From contig CM068590.1 in the NCBI GenBank assembly GCA_035048485.1, forward strand, positions 7,074,329 to 7,138,328: a stretch of DNA of 64,000 nt, given 5' to 3'. The notes under the pieces were generated by a model that was not told the DNA's origin, made no database searches, and was given only the letters and a program-made list of their open reading frames with translations. A program made the translations under genes and the position numbers. Numbering within the stretch: position 1 is the stretch's first letter; each line of letters starts with the position of its first letter. The stretch is from Pteria penguin (lineage: Eukaryota; Mollusca; Bivalvia; Pterioida; Pteriidae). This document shows, piece after piece, positions 22,701-33,486 of the stretch.

Positions 22701-25700
22701 AGAAGTCGAAGCCAAGACATCTCGTTCATGGGTTGAACACCTCATCACATGGGAGTCTAGCATGAGACCTCATCCACTGAGCCACACTGGATTACAGACC
22801 ATAGTGACTTGATAACCTCATCCACTGAGCCACACTGGACTACAGACCATAGTGACTTGATGACCTCATCCACTACACCACTCTGGATTACAGACCATAG
22901 TGACTTCATGACCTCATCCACTGAGCCACACTGGACTACAGACCATAGTGACTTGATGACCTCATCCACTGAGCCACACTGGATTACAGACCATAGTGAC
23001 TTGATGACCTCATCCACTACACCACACTGGATTACAGACCATAGTGACTTCATGACCTTATCCAATGAGCCACACTGGACTACAGACCATAGTGACTTGA
23101 TGACCTCATCCACTGATCCACACTGGATTACAGACCATAGTGACTTGATGACCTCATCCACTGAGCCATATTGGATTACAGACTATAGTGACTTGATGAC
23201 CTCATCCACTGAGCCACAGTAGATTACAGACCATAGTGACTTGATGACCTCATCCACTGTACCACACTGGACTACAGACCATAGTGACTTGATGACCTCA
23301 TCCACTGAGCCACACTGGATTACAGACCATAATGACTTCATGACCTCATCCACTGAGCCACACTGGATTACAGACCATAGTGACTTCATGACCTCATCCA
23401 CTGAGCCACACTGGACTACAGACCATAGTGATTTTATGACCTTATCCATTGAGCCACACTGGATTACAGACCATAGTGACTTGATGACCTCATCCACTGA
23501 GCCACACTAGATTACAGATAGTGACTTGATGACCTCATCCACTGAGCCACACTGGATTACAGACCATAGTGACTTGATGACCTCATCCACTGAGCCACAC
23601 TGGATTACAGACCATAGTGACTTGATGACCTCATCCACTGAGCCACACTGGACTACAGACCATAGTGACTTGATGTGATGTTTCATTAATGTTTAAAGTA
23701 ATTGTTATATATCATGATTGTGTTTAACTCAAATGACACCTTTTTTTATCATGTACATGTACATGTATACATTGTGACTTTAAAACTCTTTCTTATAATT
23801 TAATATGTATTTGAATTTTTCTATATCCTATATCAAAGATATTTGTTACTCTCATTAATGAATGAAAAAGTGGTTGAATTGCTAACTTTCATTAATTCTG
23901 TAAAGACCTAGTATCTGAAAGTTTCACTGCTATGCTGTTTTGAAACCTGTACGTTGAGAACCTTTTGAGTTGCTGTGTTACATTTAAATTGTGAAGAACT
24001 GACAGACAGACACGAACAGATAAAGAGACAGACAAACAGGGGATGGAGAGACACAGACAGACACAGAATGGAGAGACAGACAGATAAACAGACAAACATG
24101 TTATGTACAGACACACATAAATATGTTTGAAAAAAACAAGTAGAAGAACTGAAGTTGTAAAAAAAATACCTGACAAATGGGAATTAACACTGAAATTTTT
24201 CTGTTTCCCGACTCACTTCACAAAAAATCTGCAGACTTTGAAATTTACATTCTGAATGAAAAAACTGAAATCAGAAAACTGGAGAAAAGCATGTCTGCAA
24301 ACAGGATGTACACACAGACAAACAGAAACAGGATGGACAGATAGACAGACACAGACAGATACAAACAGATGGACAGACATACACAGAGGATGAACAGGTA
24401 AACATAACAAGAAATGCTCTATTCTGTAAAACTTACCTAAGCATGTATCATTTGGAGTCATCAGGTAGCCATGACAGCATTCTACAGACTTGTAAATCTT
24501 ACCTAAGCATGTATCATTTGGAGTCATCAAGTAGCCATGACAGCATTCTACAGACTTGTAAATCTTACCTAAGCATGTTTCATTTGGAGTCATCAAGTAG
24601 CCATCACAACATTCTATATACTTGTAAATCTTACCTAAGCATGTATCATTTGGAGTCATCAAGTAGCCATGACAGCATTCTACAGACTTGTAAATCTTAC
24701 CTAAGCATGTATCATTTGGAGTCATCAAGTAGCCATGACAGCATTCTACAGACTTGTAAATCTTACCTAAGCATGTTTCATTTGGAGTCATCAAGTAGCC
24801 ATGACAGCATTCTACAGACTTGTAAATCTTACCTAAGCATGTATCATTTGGAGTCATCAAGTAGCCATGACAGCATTCTACAGACTTGTAAATCTTACCT
24901 AAGCATGTATCATTTGGAGTCATCAAGTAGCCATCACAACATTCTACAGACTTGTAAATCTTGCCTAAGCATGTATCATTTGGAGTCATCAAGTAGCCAT
25001 CACAACATTCTACAGACTTGTAAATCTTACCTAAGCATGTATCATTTGGAGTCATCAAGTAGCCATGACAGCATTCTACAGACTTGTAAATCTTACCTAA
25101 GCATGTATTATTTGGAGTCATCAAGTAGCCATCACAACATTCTACAGACTTGTAAATCTTACCTAAGCATGTATCATTTGGAGTCATCAAGTAGCCATGA
25201 CAGCATTCTACAGACTTGTAAATCTTACCTAAGCATGTATTATTTGGAGTCATCAAGTAGCCATCACAGCATTCTACAGACTTATAGTAGGACACTTCTG
25301 TTGTGTTTAAAATTTGGCGACAATATACTTTACTGAAAAATAATAAGAGTGTCAATCATAATTACACACTTACAAGAAAGTTTGTGACCTTAAGAGGTCA
25401 GATCCCCTACTGACTGATTTAGACACGGACCTTTGACCTTGTTTTTTACCATTCACTCTCGAAATGTTCTAAAGTATGATAATATCTCATGATAACAGTA
25501 ATTAATACATTAGTCATTCCTGCATGAAGACACAAGATAAGACACTTACTCTATATATATGCACTTTTAACGCCAAAATATCATACTGGAAACTGCCATT
25601 TCCTATATATAAACCACATTGGTAAATCATTTCGGAGGGAAATTGAAAGAAACAGCTGGTGTCCCATGACAATGTAATGTTTACCCAGAATGACAAATTT

Positions 25701-27742
25701 TCATTGAATGTCAATCACTTATGCACAAAATATAAGGCTGGACAAATCAAACATTTGACTATGACATCATGAGCATAACAATCATTGCTGTCTGTGCTGG
25801 AACGTGGATCTTTGTATTCATCCACTAAGTAAAATGTGGGGCATTATACTTCACAAATCAGTGTTATTCATACTGAAATAAACAACAAATATCTTAATGA
25901 TAACTTTATCTCGGGCAATTACAGTGGTTATCCATATATTAAGATATAAATGAACTTACTGATAGAATGTACAGTAGGTCAAGCTGAACCAACCACATCG
26001 AGCCTTGTACTTCTCTGTACAGGGTTTGAGGATAACCTTTAGGTTATGTCTTTTTCTAGTCCGTGTACATTTGTGGTCAGATTCTTCAGAACTGAAATAA
26101 AATGGTCAATAAAACCTTTGTTTGTTTTCTTTTTGTCTTTTAATTTATACTCGTATTTATCAATTTAATCACATACATGTAAACTATAGTATTATAATTT
26201 CTGAGACTCTATAGCAAAGGATTTTTTGTATAAATATGGACTGAAGCCTTATCGAAATTACCTGTTACAAAAAACTTTCAGGAAAAAAGTATACATATTT
26301 TATATATGTTGTTAATCTGCATATCTTGTGAATTTTCTATAGTAAAGGTTGTTTGTTAATGTCTCTATCACCAATGAATGGAAATTTTAGATTACACCCA
26401 GTACATTTTTACTGTATAATGCCACTAGACCAACCTTTCCCATAATTCTCGAAGTTGAAATCCAGGTATTTTATAACAGACATTTGGAACATTTGGGGTA
26501 AAGAGTAATGTGTATTCATAAAGAACAATGTGTATTCCGAGAGGTAAAACGGAGTAATTAAAATATTTTGTCATTCAAGCAAGTAAATTTTGAATACTGA
26601 TGTTTTACAAATTTCCGATCGTATTTTACAAGAAAACCCCTTAAGAATTGATACACTCAAAAGAATTTAAAGTAGTATAAATGCTAAATAATAAACCCTG
26701 GGTTTTACCCCAAGTGTCATGGCCAGACTCCTCAGTTATCTACATGTACATGTACATGTAAGTAGAGGCTAGAGCAATATAGACAGTGACGTCACACCAA
26801 CTTTGAGTATAGCCATTCAAAAGGTCTTGGTATGGGAGTCAGGTTAAGTCGCCCCAAAGTGAAGTCGCCCTAAAGTGAAGTCGCCCTATATTGGTTAAGT
26901 CGCCCCATATTGTCAAGTAAGGTCGCCCCACATAGAGATTCATCATTATATTCAAATATATGTTTGAATTATTAATCATAGTTTTATTGATGACAATAAA
27001 GTTTTATGAATAAATATTTTGGTGTATGTTTAGTATAGGATAATTATTAATATCAATTGAAGTCGCCTCGTGCGATTGGTGTCTATCTATACTGCCATTA
27101 CTGATGTAGAACTTTTCTCTAGTAATTTAAAATCTTGTAATTTTATGAAGGGTAAGACATAAATAGCACAATCATCAATTCAATTAAATTGTATTACAAA
27201 TGAACAAATAGATAACTCAAACAATTATCATAAACAGATCTATTTCTACATGGCATTGGGGCGACTTCACTTGACAGTATGGGGCGACTTAACCAATATA
27301 GGGCGACTTTACTTTGGGGCGACTTCACTTTGGGGCGACTTAACCGTAGACCTCGGTAGGTGGTCAAATTTGGTCAAATTACATACCTGTTTGAAAAAAG
27401 GGGGATATCCTCAAGTCTTTAAAGGAGTTTAATGATTGAAAATTTTCAGGCCATACTTTTCTCATTAATTGTCATATCAAACAGTACATGTTCAGAAAAA
27501 AATAAAAGAAAAATAAAAATTCCTCCACAAACGAATAGTAAAAAGTCCGGTTTTTTCCCAATATATAAGTAACCCCATTCTCACCCAAACTTAACTAAGA
27601 CTTCAAGGATCAAGGGGAATGAGTGAATGACACACCATGGACAACGTGAGACTTACTTTACACTGTCACAGATGACCAGGAGAATCAGAAACAGCGATAG
27701 ACACACCACCAAAATCCGAGACATATTCCCCGTCCGCTTCAT
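16282..27742 (-). CDS. EMI-domain single-pass transmembrane protein, six exons
   Basis: Exons (minus strand): 27742-27657, 26091-25960, 25332-25229 (or to 24437), 20678-20628, 19006-18769, 16711-16282. Every junction is GT-AG and all phases agree, giving 346 residues if the first exon-3 donor is used, 610 if the last. Residues 1-27 are a signal peptide (LVVCLSLFLILLVIC core). Residues 37-107 are an EMI-type Cys module: C37, C53, C61, C69, C77, C94, C95, C106, ending in ECCDGY, with possible N-glycans at N82 and N103. A short linker and YPEEPPS stretch follow, one membrane helix at about 178-201, then a basic stop-transfer KKQNRRRSLKK and an acidic, Ser-rich cytoplasmic tail. EMI modules occur in MEGF10/CED-1/Draper receptors, but EGF repeats are absent here and I see no NPxY or YxxL motif. 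Function is unknown; a cell-surface adhesion or recognition role is inference. Confidence 0.85.
17250..17560. repeat. imperfect tandem duplication in EMI intron 5
   Basis: About 140-bp units sharing TAGATGCATCATCTGATGT, GGTGCAAGTTTGGTAACTGT and ACTTTCT-CAA-ACTGAATTA. Two full copies and a partial third. Confidence 0.75.
18395..18535 (-). mobile_element. tRNA-derived SINE-like element, other family
   Basis: Read on the minus strand: GGCCAGGTAGTACATTCTGT (A-box-like), then CCAGGTTCAATTCCTGGTGT (B-box-like) about 45 bp later, then a body without likeness to families A or B. Lies in EMI intron 5. Confidence 0.55.
18769..19006 (-). CDS. EMI gene exon 5, transmembrane segment
   Basis: 238 bp between TTTTCAG and GTAAGT. 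It encodes QIQQRQREIVVYPEEPPS, a Gly/Tyr-rich stretch (GDVYRDEYYGG) and the membrane helix GIACAILFLLIVLAFTVVAI ending in RKK. Confidence 0.87.
19350..19715. repeat. about 30-bp degenerate minisatellite
   Basis: Roughly twelve units around GAATTGGCCGATCATGCTGC and TGACTA-GTTGA in EMI intron 4, with high divergence between units. Confidence 0.85.
19955..20545. repeat. 59-bp minisatellite, about 10 copies
   Basis: Units contain GTCAGGACAGCTTCCCTTTG, TGAATTCACATGAATGTAGG and ACTCATTCAGGACCTC. In EMI intron 4. Confidence 0.92.
20628..20678 (-). CDS. EMI gene exon 4
   Basis: 51-bp exon flanked by TTGCAG and GTAAGT. It encodes LSTADPDLVARIKNET, a linker between the EMI module and the juxtamembrane part; phase 1 on both sides (G|AT, Asp, at both junctions). 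Confidence 0.8.
21030..21990. repeat. 36-bp minisatellite, about 26 copies
   Basis: Units contain TGACTTAATGCCATATAAAT and GAACTATAAAGCACAC. Minus frames such as HLYGIKSVCFIV repeats are artefacts of the 36-bp period. In EMI intron 3. Confidence 0.95.
22005..22790 (-). mobile_element. SINE family A copy swollen by an internal 28-bp array
   Basis: Left end: TTGATTGTTTATTGTTTTAC, GTCACTCCCAGGATTATTTC, the SINE 3' end inverted. Right end, 22700-22790: TCGAAGCCAAGACATCTCGT, then ACCTCATCCACTGAGCCACA, the inverted tRNA-like head. Between them the short SINE stretch equivalent to CATCCGAAAGACAGAACACC at 6243 has become about twenty 28-bp units (AGAGACAGGACACTGGTGTG plus CTCATAGT) from 22125 to 22700. 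Confidence 0.85.
22757..23672 (-). repeat. 48-bp minisatellite grown from a SINE head
   Basis: About nineteen units; each contains ACCTCATCCACTGAGCCACA, the inverted A-box end of SINE family A, plus 25 bp of flank (TTACAGACCATAGTGACTTG). 48 bp is divisible by three, hence open frames on both strands that are not genes. Confidence 0.92.
24000..24390. repeat. ACAG/GACAGA-rich simple sequence
   Basis: Degenerate ACAGACAGACA tracts with GGATGGA interruptions, directly downstream of the distal exon-3 donor of the EMI gene. Confidence 0.85.
24437..25332 (-). CDS. EMI gene exon 3 with 13 tandem copies
   Basis: Acceptor TTTTTCAG precedes 25332. The first copy encodes the last part of the EMI module and reaches a donor G|GTAAGA at 25229. 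A 66-bp unit then repeats 12 more times down to 24437. Each unit consists of the last ~54 coding bases plus ~12 bases of intron, so each carries its own 5' splice site, all GTAAGA except the last, which is GTAAGT. The whole array is open in the gene's frame (KIYKSVECCHGYLMTPNDTC-type units of 22 residues) and 792 = 12 x 66 keeps phase, so any of the 13 donors would give an in-frame protein. Amino-acid differences between units are few (D/H after ECC; D, N or E before TC). Confidence 0.85.
25960..26091 (-). CDS. EMI gene exon 2
   Basis: Acceptor TTATTTCAG at its start, donor GTAAGT at its end, 132 bp. It carries the first four cysteines of the EMI module (C37 to C69), with KCTRTRK at the start and CGWFSLTYC near the end. 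Enters with one base completing AA|T and leaves with CA|T. Confidence 0.87.
26842..27345. mobile_element. MITE with long GTCGCCCC-rich inverted ends
   Basis: About 85 bp at the left (GGTTAAGTCGCCCCAAAGTG, then AAGTCGCCCTATATTGG) is found inverted at the right (ending TTTGGGGCGACTTAACC). Each end itself holds four to five GTCGCCC repeats. The middle is AT-rich with no frame. TTAA sits next to GTCGCCCC at both ends, which could be a piggyBac-type target site, but TTAA also occurs inside the repeats. In EMI intron 1. Confidence 0.8.
27657..27742 (-). CDS. EMI gene exon 1, signal peptide
   Basis: ATG at 27742-27740, 28 codons plus 2 bases, then donor GTAAGT. It encodes MKRTGN, then a strongly hydrophobic core ending near VICDSV. 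A second in-frame ATG is codon 7; the first was kept because it is the most upstream in the open frame. The intron after it contains the GTCGCCCC MITE. Confidence 0.85.
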
Positions 27743-28486
27743 GGTAAAAGGTTTACAAACAATATCGCAGTGTTTACCACGATACTTTTATAAGTTTCTT
27801 CAATCTGACAGATCGTTTACTTCTGGCTTTTCACAACGTCGACTTTGGACTTTGTTTATGATGGAAGTGACGTCATATACCACAAAGTCATTTCGACCTA
27901 AATATAATTCAATTCTAGTATGCTGTTCTAATCAATCTTTTAAGATAGTTTTGTAATTCCCTGCTTAATTTCTTTGGTTTAACCAGTATATTCATAGCAA
28001 CATTTCAGATTTTATAGAATCCGATATCAAGATAATCATATTGTAAGTCATCTTCTAACAAAAAATCGGTGACATCCTTATATTCCGATGGTTCGATAGT
28101 CCGACGGTCCGAGAATGGGTGCGAGTTATTCGTACACTCAAGCTCTCTTTTCCAGTCCATAAAATAGAAATATCTGTATGTTTGAAACAGCTATATTTAT
28201 TTACAACCCTCTTTCCCTTTCACTTACTGGATCCGCGGTTTGTATTTGTTTTCAAGAAGTTAACAAAGTAACGCAGAAGGACATGATAATTTTGACCATC
28301 TCCTAGGTCGAATCTAATCGCAAATGTTAATCAAAATTATCATATGACTTTAACAGAAAGGCCAAGTTTACTAACGGAGGTGCCATTGTTGGTTTTCATC
28401 AGGGTCTTTCTACATAAAAAAGTATCTAGTTGTTAGCTCCCGAGAATAAATCGATAGTCAAGTTAATCAAAACGATGGACAGACAG

Positions 28487-28700
28487 ACATCGCACACATT
28501 ACATCTTTATTTTATTTGTGCTGTTGCGTTATGTAATACGAATCGATCTTGATGGTGCAGTTTTGTCTGTAGAATCTCTTGGGTTGATTTACACATCGCA
28601 CACATTACACCTTTATCATTTATTTGTGCTGCTGCGTTATGTAATGCAAATCAGTTTTGATGGTACAGTTTCGGCTGTAGAATTTCTTGGGTTTATTTAC
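28487..28700 (+). repeat. two-copy tandem duplication, about 104 bp
   Basis: Both copies share CATCGCACACATTACA, TGCGTTATGTAAT, GATGGT-CAGTTT and TTCTTGGGTT; they differ by scattered substitutions. Confidence 0.85.
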
Positions 28701-29827
28701 ATTTGCGGATCTTAGAAGGGGGATCCCCCATGTTGGTCGAAAAATTTATACTCCAAATATTCATTTTCGGCAAATTTTAGAGCTGCACCCTATTCTCTTC
28801 CGGACCGTATAGTGGAAAAAATTAGTCATTGGAGTTGCAACTCCCTTCCGAATATTTCCAAATCCGCCTGTGATTTACATGTACATCAAGTCCCCATAAC
28901 AGTATGTGTATTTGAAGGTATGAAAATGTCTACTTTAGAAGTAAAGTTAACAATCTTTAATTTTCGAAAAACTCTGATCAAGATAAACATTTTACATGTT
29001 AGATAATGGCACAAACTATTCTTAAATAGCACATAAGATTAAAGAAGAATAATTGACAATTTTAAAGGAGGCATTGTGTGCGAGGGGTGGGGCGTAAAAT
29101 TCTGCTGAATGTAATATTTGTTAAAAAATACCGTCTGAACTATTAAAGACTTTGACTTTGAGAAGTGACATACATCATCTGAAAAAAAAATGGTCAAAAA
29201 ATAAGTAACTTACCGCAGATTTTAGAAAAAGAACAAAAGTTCCCAGTTCCCCACAATAGATCGGTCCTTTTGAAGTTCTCACTTTTTCTATAAGTCCACT
29301 TTACACAACATGCCAATTTTCATTAAAAAAACCTTATTGAATAGAAAGAATTGCGGAAAACAAGTGAGACAGACCAACGGGAAGACGGACAGAACGAAAA
29401 CAAATACATGTAGTCCACTCCGATTTCTCCGATATTAGAATATAGTTATTGAAAAATATTGTACTCAAAATAAAAATAAAGTGATTGTGAAGGAGAATTG
29501 TAAGGAAATGGGAAATCGTATTATATATATACTGCCTTACATTCCTGGATAGAAAAAATATATATAACAAGAAACAATTTGGTGCAAGCACCAAAGTGTG
29601 GGCCGGAAGGGGATGATGATAAAACTGCAAAGAATTTTTTAAAAAAACCAAAATAATGTTTTAAAATTTCTAGTATCACTTCCTTATCAGCTATAATAGT
29701 TTATAAAATTGGTTCATTTAGCCCATTAAGTACATAAGGCAATAGCGAGTTTATTAGACGTACGGATTAGCCTGCATTTAGTATGGAAATGTTTAAAATT
29801 ACTAGCTATATCATCTATCATTTGTTT
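28701..29827. other. no gene recognised
   Basis: AT-rich sequence. Includes CACCAAAGTGTGGGCCGG near 29590, a motif partly shared with GATGGGCCGGCTAGTGCCGG at 30714, but no coding block. Confidence 0.4.
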
Positions 29828-30022
29828 TAAGCCGATGGGCTCAATGGATGAGGTGACCGAAAGGTCCCGGGTTCGACTACTGCCGTGTGCACATCGATGA
29901 AACCGAGCTCCCGAGTCACGATAGGCGTGGCACGTAAAAGTTCCCCCACTTTTTCGGGAGGGTCCGTTACGTGAAATAATCGTGGAGTGACGTGAAACAA
30001 TAATTAATCAATCAATCTACTA
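29828..30022 (+). mobile_element. SINE family A copy
   Basis: Head TTAAGCCGATGGGCTCAATG, B-box-like GGGTTCGACTAC, then GTGGCACGTAAAAGTTCCCC, ACGTGAAATAATCGTGGAGT and a short CAATCAATC tail. The middle is shorter than in the 46.7-kb copy. Confidence 0.85.
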
Positions 30023-30713
30023 ATTATTTTAACAGCAAAACTTAACCAATCTATAATTAAGCAACTGGCTGTTTGCTGGGATAACAAACCTTTACTGGTT
30101 AAACTTGTGGTAATGGTGTGGCCGTACTGGTAATCTTACTATTCTCAAGTTTTAATTTATAAACAATAATTAAGGTTTTAAAATCGTCTTGCCATAATAA
30201 ACAATTGTAAAATATTATTGGTCATGTTAGTCCTTCTTAGCGTAGCATTCTGTATTCAGAAACTTTTGGAAGACTTACATCACACTATCATTCAATCGTA
30301 ACAACTCGTCCATTTCCGTACACAATTTTTTTTTTTATTTTTTTTTTTTTATTTATATATTTATTTTTTTTTTTTTGTAAAAAAAATGGCGATGATGTTC
30401 CGATTGGCTATGAATAACCGAAAGTCACTTAGGCAACCGAATAATAATTTTGCTTATGAAGAAAGCGCGTCAAATATTAAAAAATTGTAAGGTAACACCC
30501 ATCCCATGAAAATATTCCAACAAATTTTATTCTTAAATCAGCAAAAGTCTCGAAGATACTACGCTTACATAAATCTATCAAACTGGGTCAGCGAGATGAC
30601 ACATGCTCTCTCCGCAATGAATATAATCCTAATTTTATCATTGGTGTAAAATCCTGGAGGCGGGGCCTTGTTTACCGCAGAAACGCATGCAACTTTCTCA
30701 AACTTATATCAAA

Positions 30714-30733
30714 GATGGGCCGGCTAGTGCCGG
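30714..30733. repeat. short GC-rich hairpin
   Basis: GGGCCGGC at 30716-30723 and GCCGGCCC at 30728-30735 pair perfectly around TAGT, in an otherwise AT-rich stretch. Confidence 0.6.
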
Positions 30734-30839
30734 CCCACAAAGAGAGTGATGTTTGTTCCATAATTGCTTAACATCACAGTCGACAATTTGTTCGTCATAT
30801 ACATGTATTTATCCGCACACAGATATGTAGGTCGTATTT

Positions 30840-31115
30840 GCAGAAGACTGCACCTCCTTTCCGACACCGGCCTTGGCGATGGACAGCTAGGGTCCTTTAA
30901 AGTGGCATGCAGAGCATAGAAACCGGACCACCCTTTTACGGTCTTTCCTAGAAACCGTTCTTTATTGTACAGCGGATTCTACTTCCGGTACAATCAAAGG
31001 ATAGCTCCTGATACAAGTACCGAGGCTACGGCCCATCCCACAGCGCCACCATCCGCGGACACTGACGAATAAAGCAAACCCAAACCAAAAACAAACAAAC
31101 AAATAAAAAACAATT
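30840..31115 (+). mobile_element. possible retroposon with A-rich tail
   Basis: A block of clearly higher GC than its surroundings (30840-31075) ends in AAACCAAAAACAAACAAACA. The shape suggests a short retroposon, but I recognise neither Pol III boxes nor a family. Confidence 0.3.
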
Positions 31116-32200
31116 ATGGTTTACGGTCAGTATGTATGTATGTCGGTCACTCACGCTACAGGCATCTATAGAGGGTCGTAAACGTGCCAACTCTTAATCG
31201 CTTCATATGCAACACATATTTTCACTGGTCAAACTTACTCAAATTAGCGACACGTTCTTGCAATGCTACTTAGCAACGTTATTACATGTAAGCTGTCTTG
31301 AAAATGCATTTTAGTGTAGTGGATTAGAACTGGGATATTTGCAGGCATAAACTGTATTATTTTATATTTGCAAATGCACATTTTACTGCTCCGCTAATGC
31401 ATCGCGATAAAACTTGCAACAGTAAAATTATACAAGAAATTTATTATGCCTCAAATCTTTCAAGTATACATCAACATGGGCGCATTTTCAAAACCCCCTC
31501 AACACCGGAGTTACGGAGGTACACATTCAAACAGAATTTTAACCTCAACCTTTCAATCTGCAGTCCTAACACTCGACCACGGCGAGCGAAGAAAGGAGTA
31601 GTTTATGTTTGTTGACGAATTGAAAACACAAACATTGTAGAGAACGTTGAAAAATCGTTTCCTGAAAACGAGAAATCGAACCGTCGGACTATCATGTTCT
31701 ATTTTTTTTTAAATTTACTTGGGGAACGGTGAGGGGGGGGGGGGTGTTAAATACAAAAATTAAAACATCGAACAGTGTTGTCCACAAAAACTTGAGTTTA
31801 TCAAAAATAATATTTAAACCATTTTAGATATAGTGGAACTTCATTGTGTCGAAATCATTGGAAGACTCTTCACGTACACGTCACTCGTATTGCACTATTG
31901 TTTAGTATACGATAATTTTCTCTGAGAAAACAATGTAATACTACTTATGTTGTTATATATTTGTAAACCAAGTGGGGAGACGGCGGTCTAAGTTGAGATA
32001 ACTTGTGTCCGATCCCATTGTTATTCAGACAATAAGATACGTTTCATTCGTTCATACGATGAGGACCGAGTTTTTAGTTAGGAATTATTTTTAAGATTCC
32101 CAGGGTAATGGAACACTAACTTCTGAGACATTGAAACTCAACTGTGGAACAAAATCTGTAATTTAGCACGATATAGCGACTTATAGGCAACAATAGGGAT
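31116..32200. other. no gene recognised
   Basis: Mixed non-coding sequence. The open frame at 31397-31615 shows no motif, repeat or splice support and is left out. Confidence 0.4.
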
Positions 32201-32203
32201 GAC

Positions 32204-32204
<1 letters not shown>

Positions 32205-32264
<60 letters not shown>

Positions 32265-32279
32265 GGGGGGGGGGGGGGA
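32205..32279. repeat. (GA)n followed by (G)n
   Basis: Pure GA dinucleotides to about 32263, then a G run; on the other strand a polypyrimidine tract. Confidence 0.95.
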
Positions 32280-32289
32280 AGAAGAAAAT

Positions 32290-32480
32290 GAAAAAAAAAT
32301 CTTGCCTGATTCAGACTAAATAATAATAATAATAATGATAAAATAATTAAAAATTTAAAAAAAATTAATAAATAATAATAATATAAATAATAAATAAATA
32401 GATAGATAAAATAAATTAAAAAATAATAATAAATACAATCTTGTCTAGGGACACAGCGAAAAATAAAATAAAATAAATTA
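32290..32480. repeat. AAT/ATAA-rich simple sequence
   Basis: AATAATAATAATAATGATAA and related low-complexity tracts. Confidence 0.85.
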
Positions 32481-33146
32481 ATCTGTCTTCAAAAGTTTAT
32501 CTAAACTTATGCCAAAACTCAATTTTACCGGGCGAGCTTTGCTCACCAGAGTTATATACATAACACAACAATTTATTTAAGGAATGATTGCCTTATTATC
32601 TGTGTTCATGGAATATAATTCTGGTTCGTTATATATAGATTTTTCGAGAACTGCGACTCTCATTTTTATATATTTACATTACCAAATCCTAGCTTTTGAA
32701 ATATTTTTGAACTTACTTTGATAAATTTCAAATTTCCCGCTCGATTCACGCACGTATTTTCGAGACACTATGCTCTAGCTTTTCAAATCCCCCAACCCTT
32801 ATTAGTAAAAAATTTGTCCATCTATATGAAGCAGACCTAAATATATCGAAAGGATGCAACAATTTTACTTTGAAGCGACAGCAAAATACTAGGATTAATT
32901 CATCATCCTGAATTAGTCGGTTACAAAGAAATTCAAGCTGTAAGTAAACTTATATAACGAAAGTAGCACAGAGTTTGGGTTCGTTGGTCTCCCACTTAAT
33001 TCAATTACACTTCTTATATTGGTGTATTTGAAGGGGTAAAGGGGCGTAGGGGCAACTAGCCGAAAGTTCTATGGGATGAAGCCTATTTTATCGGCAGTAC
33101 TGCCAGTAGTATATGCGTGAGTGTACATGTACACGTACTGCAGTAT

Positions 33147-33440
33147 AAAATACAAAAATAACTGGTGTTACATGACTATAGCACTAACAACAATGTACCA
33201 CAGTGGACATTCACGGACCCCTGAAATTCAGAGGTAAGACCGGGTGTCCGGGAGGAATGAGTGTCTCCTGTTTGGCTAGCCACACCCGCCGTGAATGCCT
33301 TGACATACAGACGAAACAATATAATTCAGCACTGTATATATACATGAATGTGAACAAACACTGTGTAGAAAGTGTCACAGCTGCATAACACCAGGAAAAA
33401 GGGTATAATAAAACTTAAGTCAAACCCTCCGCGGGGAACT
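33147..33440 (+). repeat. dispersed repeat family C, copy 1 of a tandem pair
   Basis: Starts near AAAATACAAAAATAACTGGT and ends at AGTCAAACCCTCCGCGGG. Contains GGACATTCACGGACCCCTGA, GTCTCCTGTTTGGCTAGCCA and AATATAATTCAGCACTGTAT. No coding frame recognised. Confidence 0.85.
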
Positions 33441-33486
33441 TTTTACGAGCTCCACACTGCAAAGGGAAGAAGTGTGACGTTCATGT

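Noticed and set aside
21030..23672. CRISPR-like regular repeats
   Set aside because: Units abut with no unique spacers, and the genome is eukaryotic; these are minisatellites.
24443..25336. 297-codon plus-strand frame (HLESSSSHDSILQTCKSYLS-type repeats)
   Set aside because: Antisense shadow of the exon-3 array; the minus strand has matching splice sites, phases and EMI cysteines.
31397..31615. 72-codon open frame as a gene
   Set aside because: No motif or context; length is within chance for this composition.
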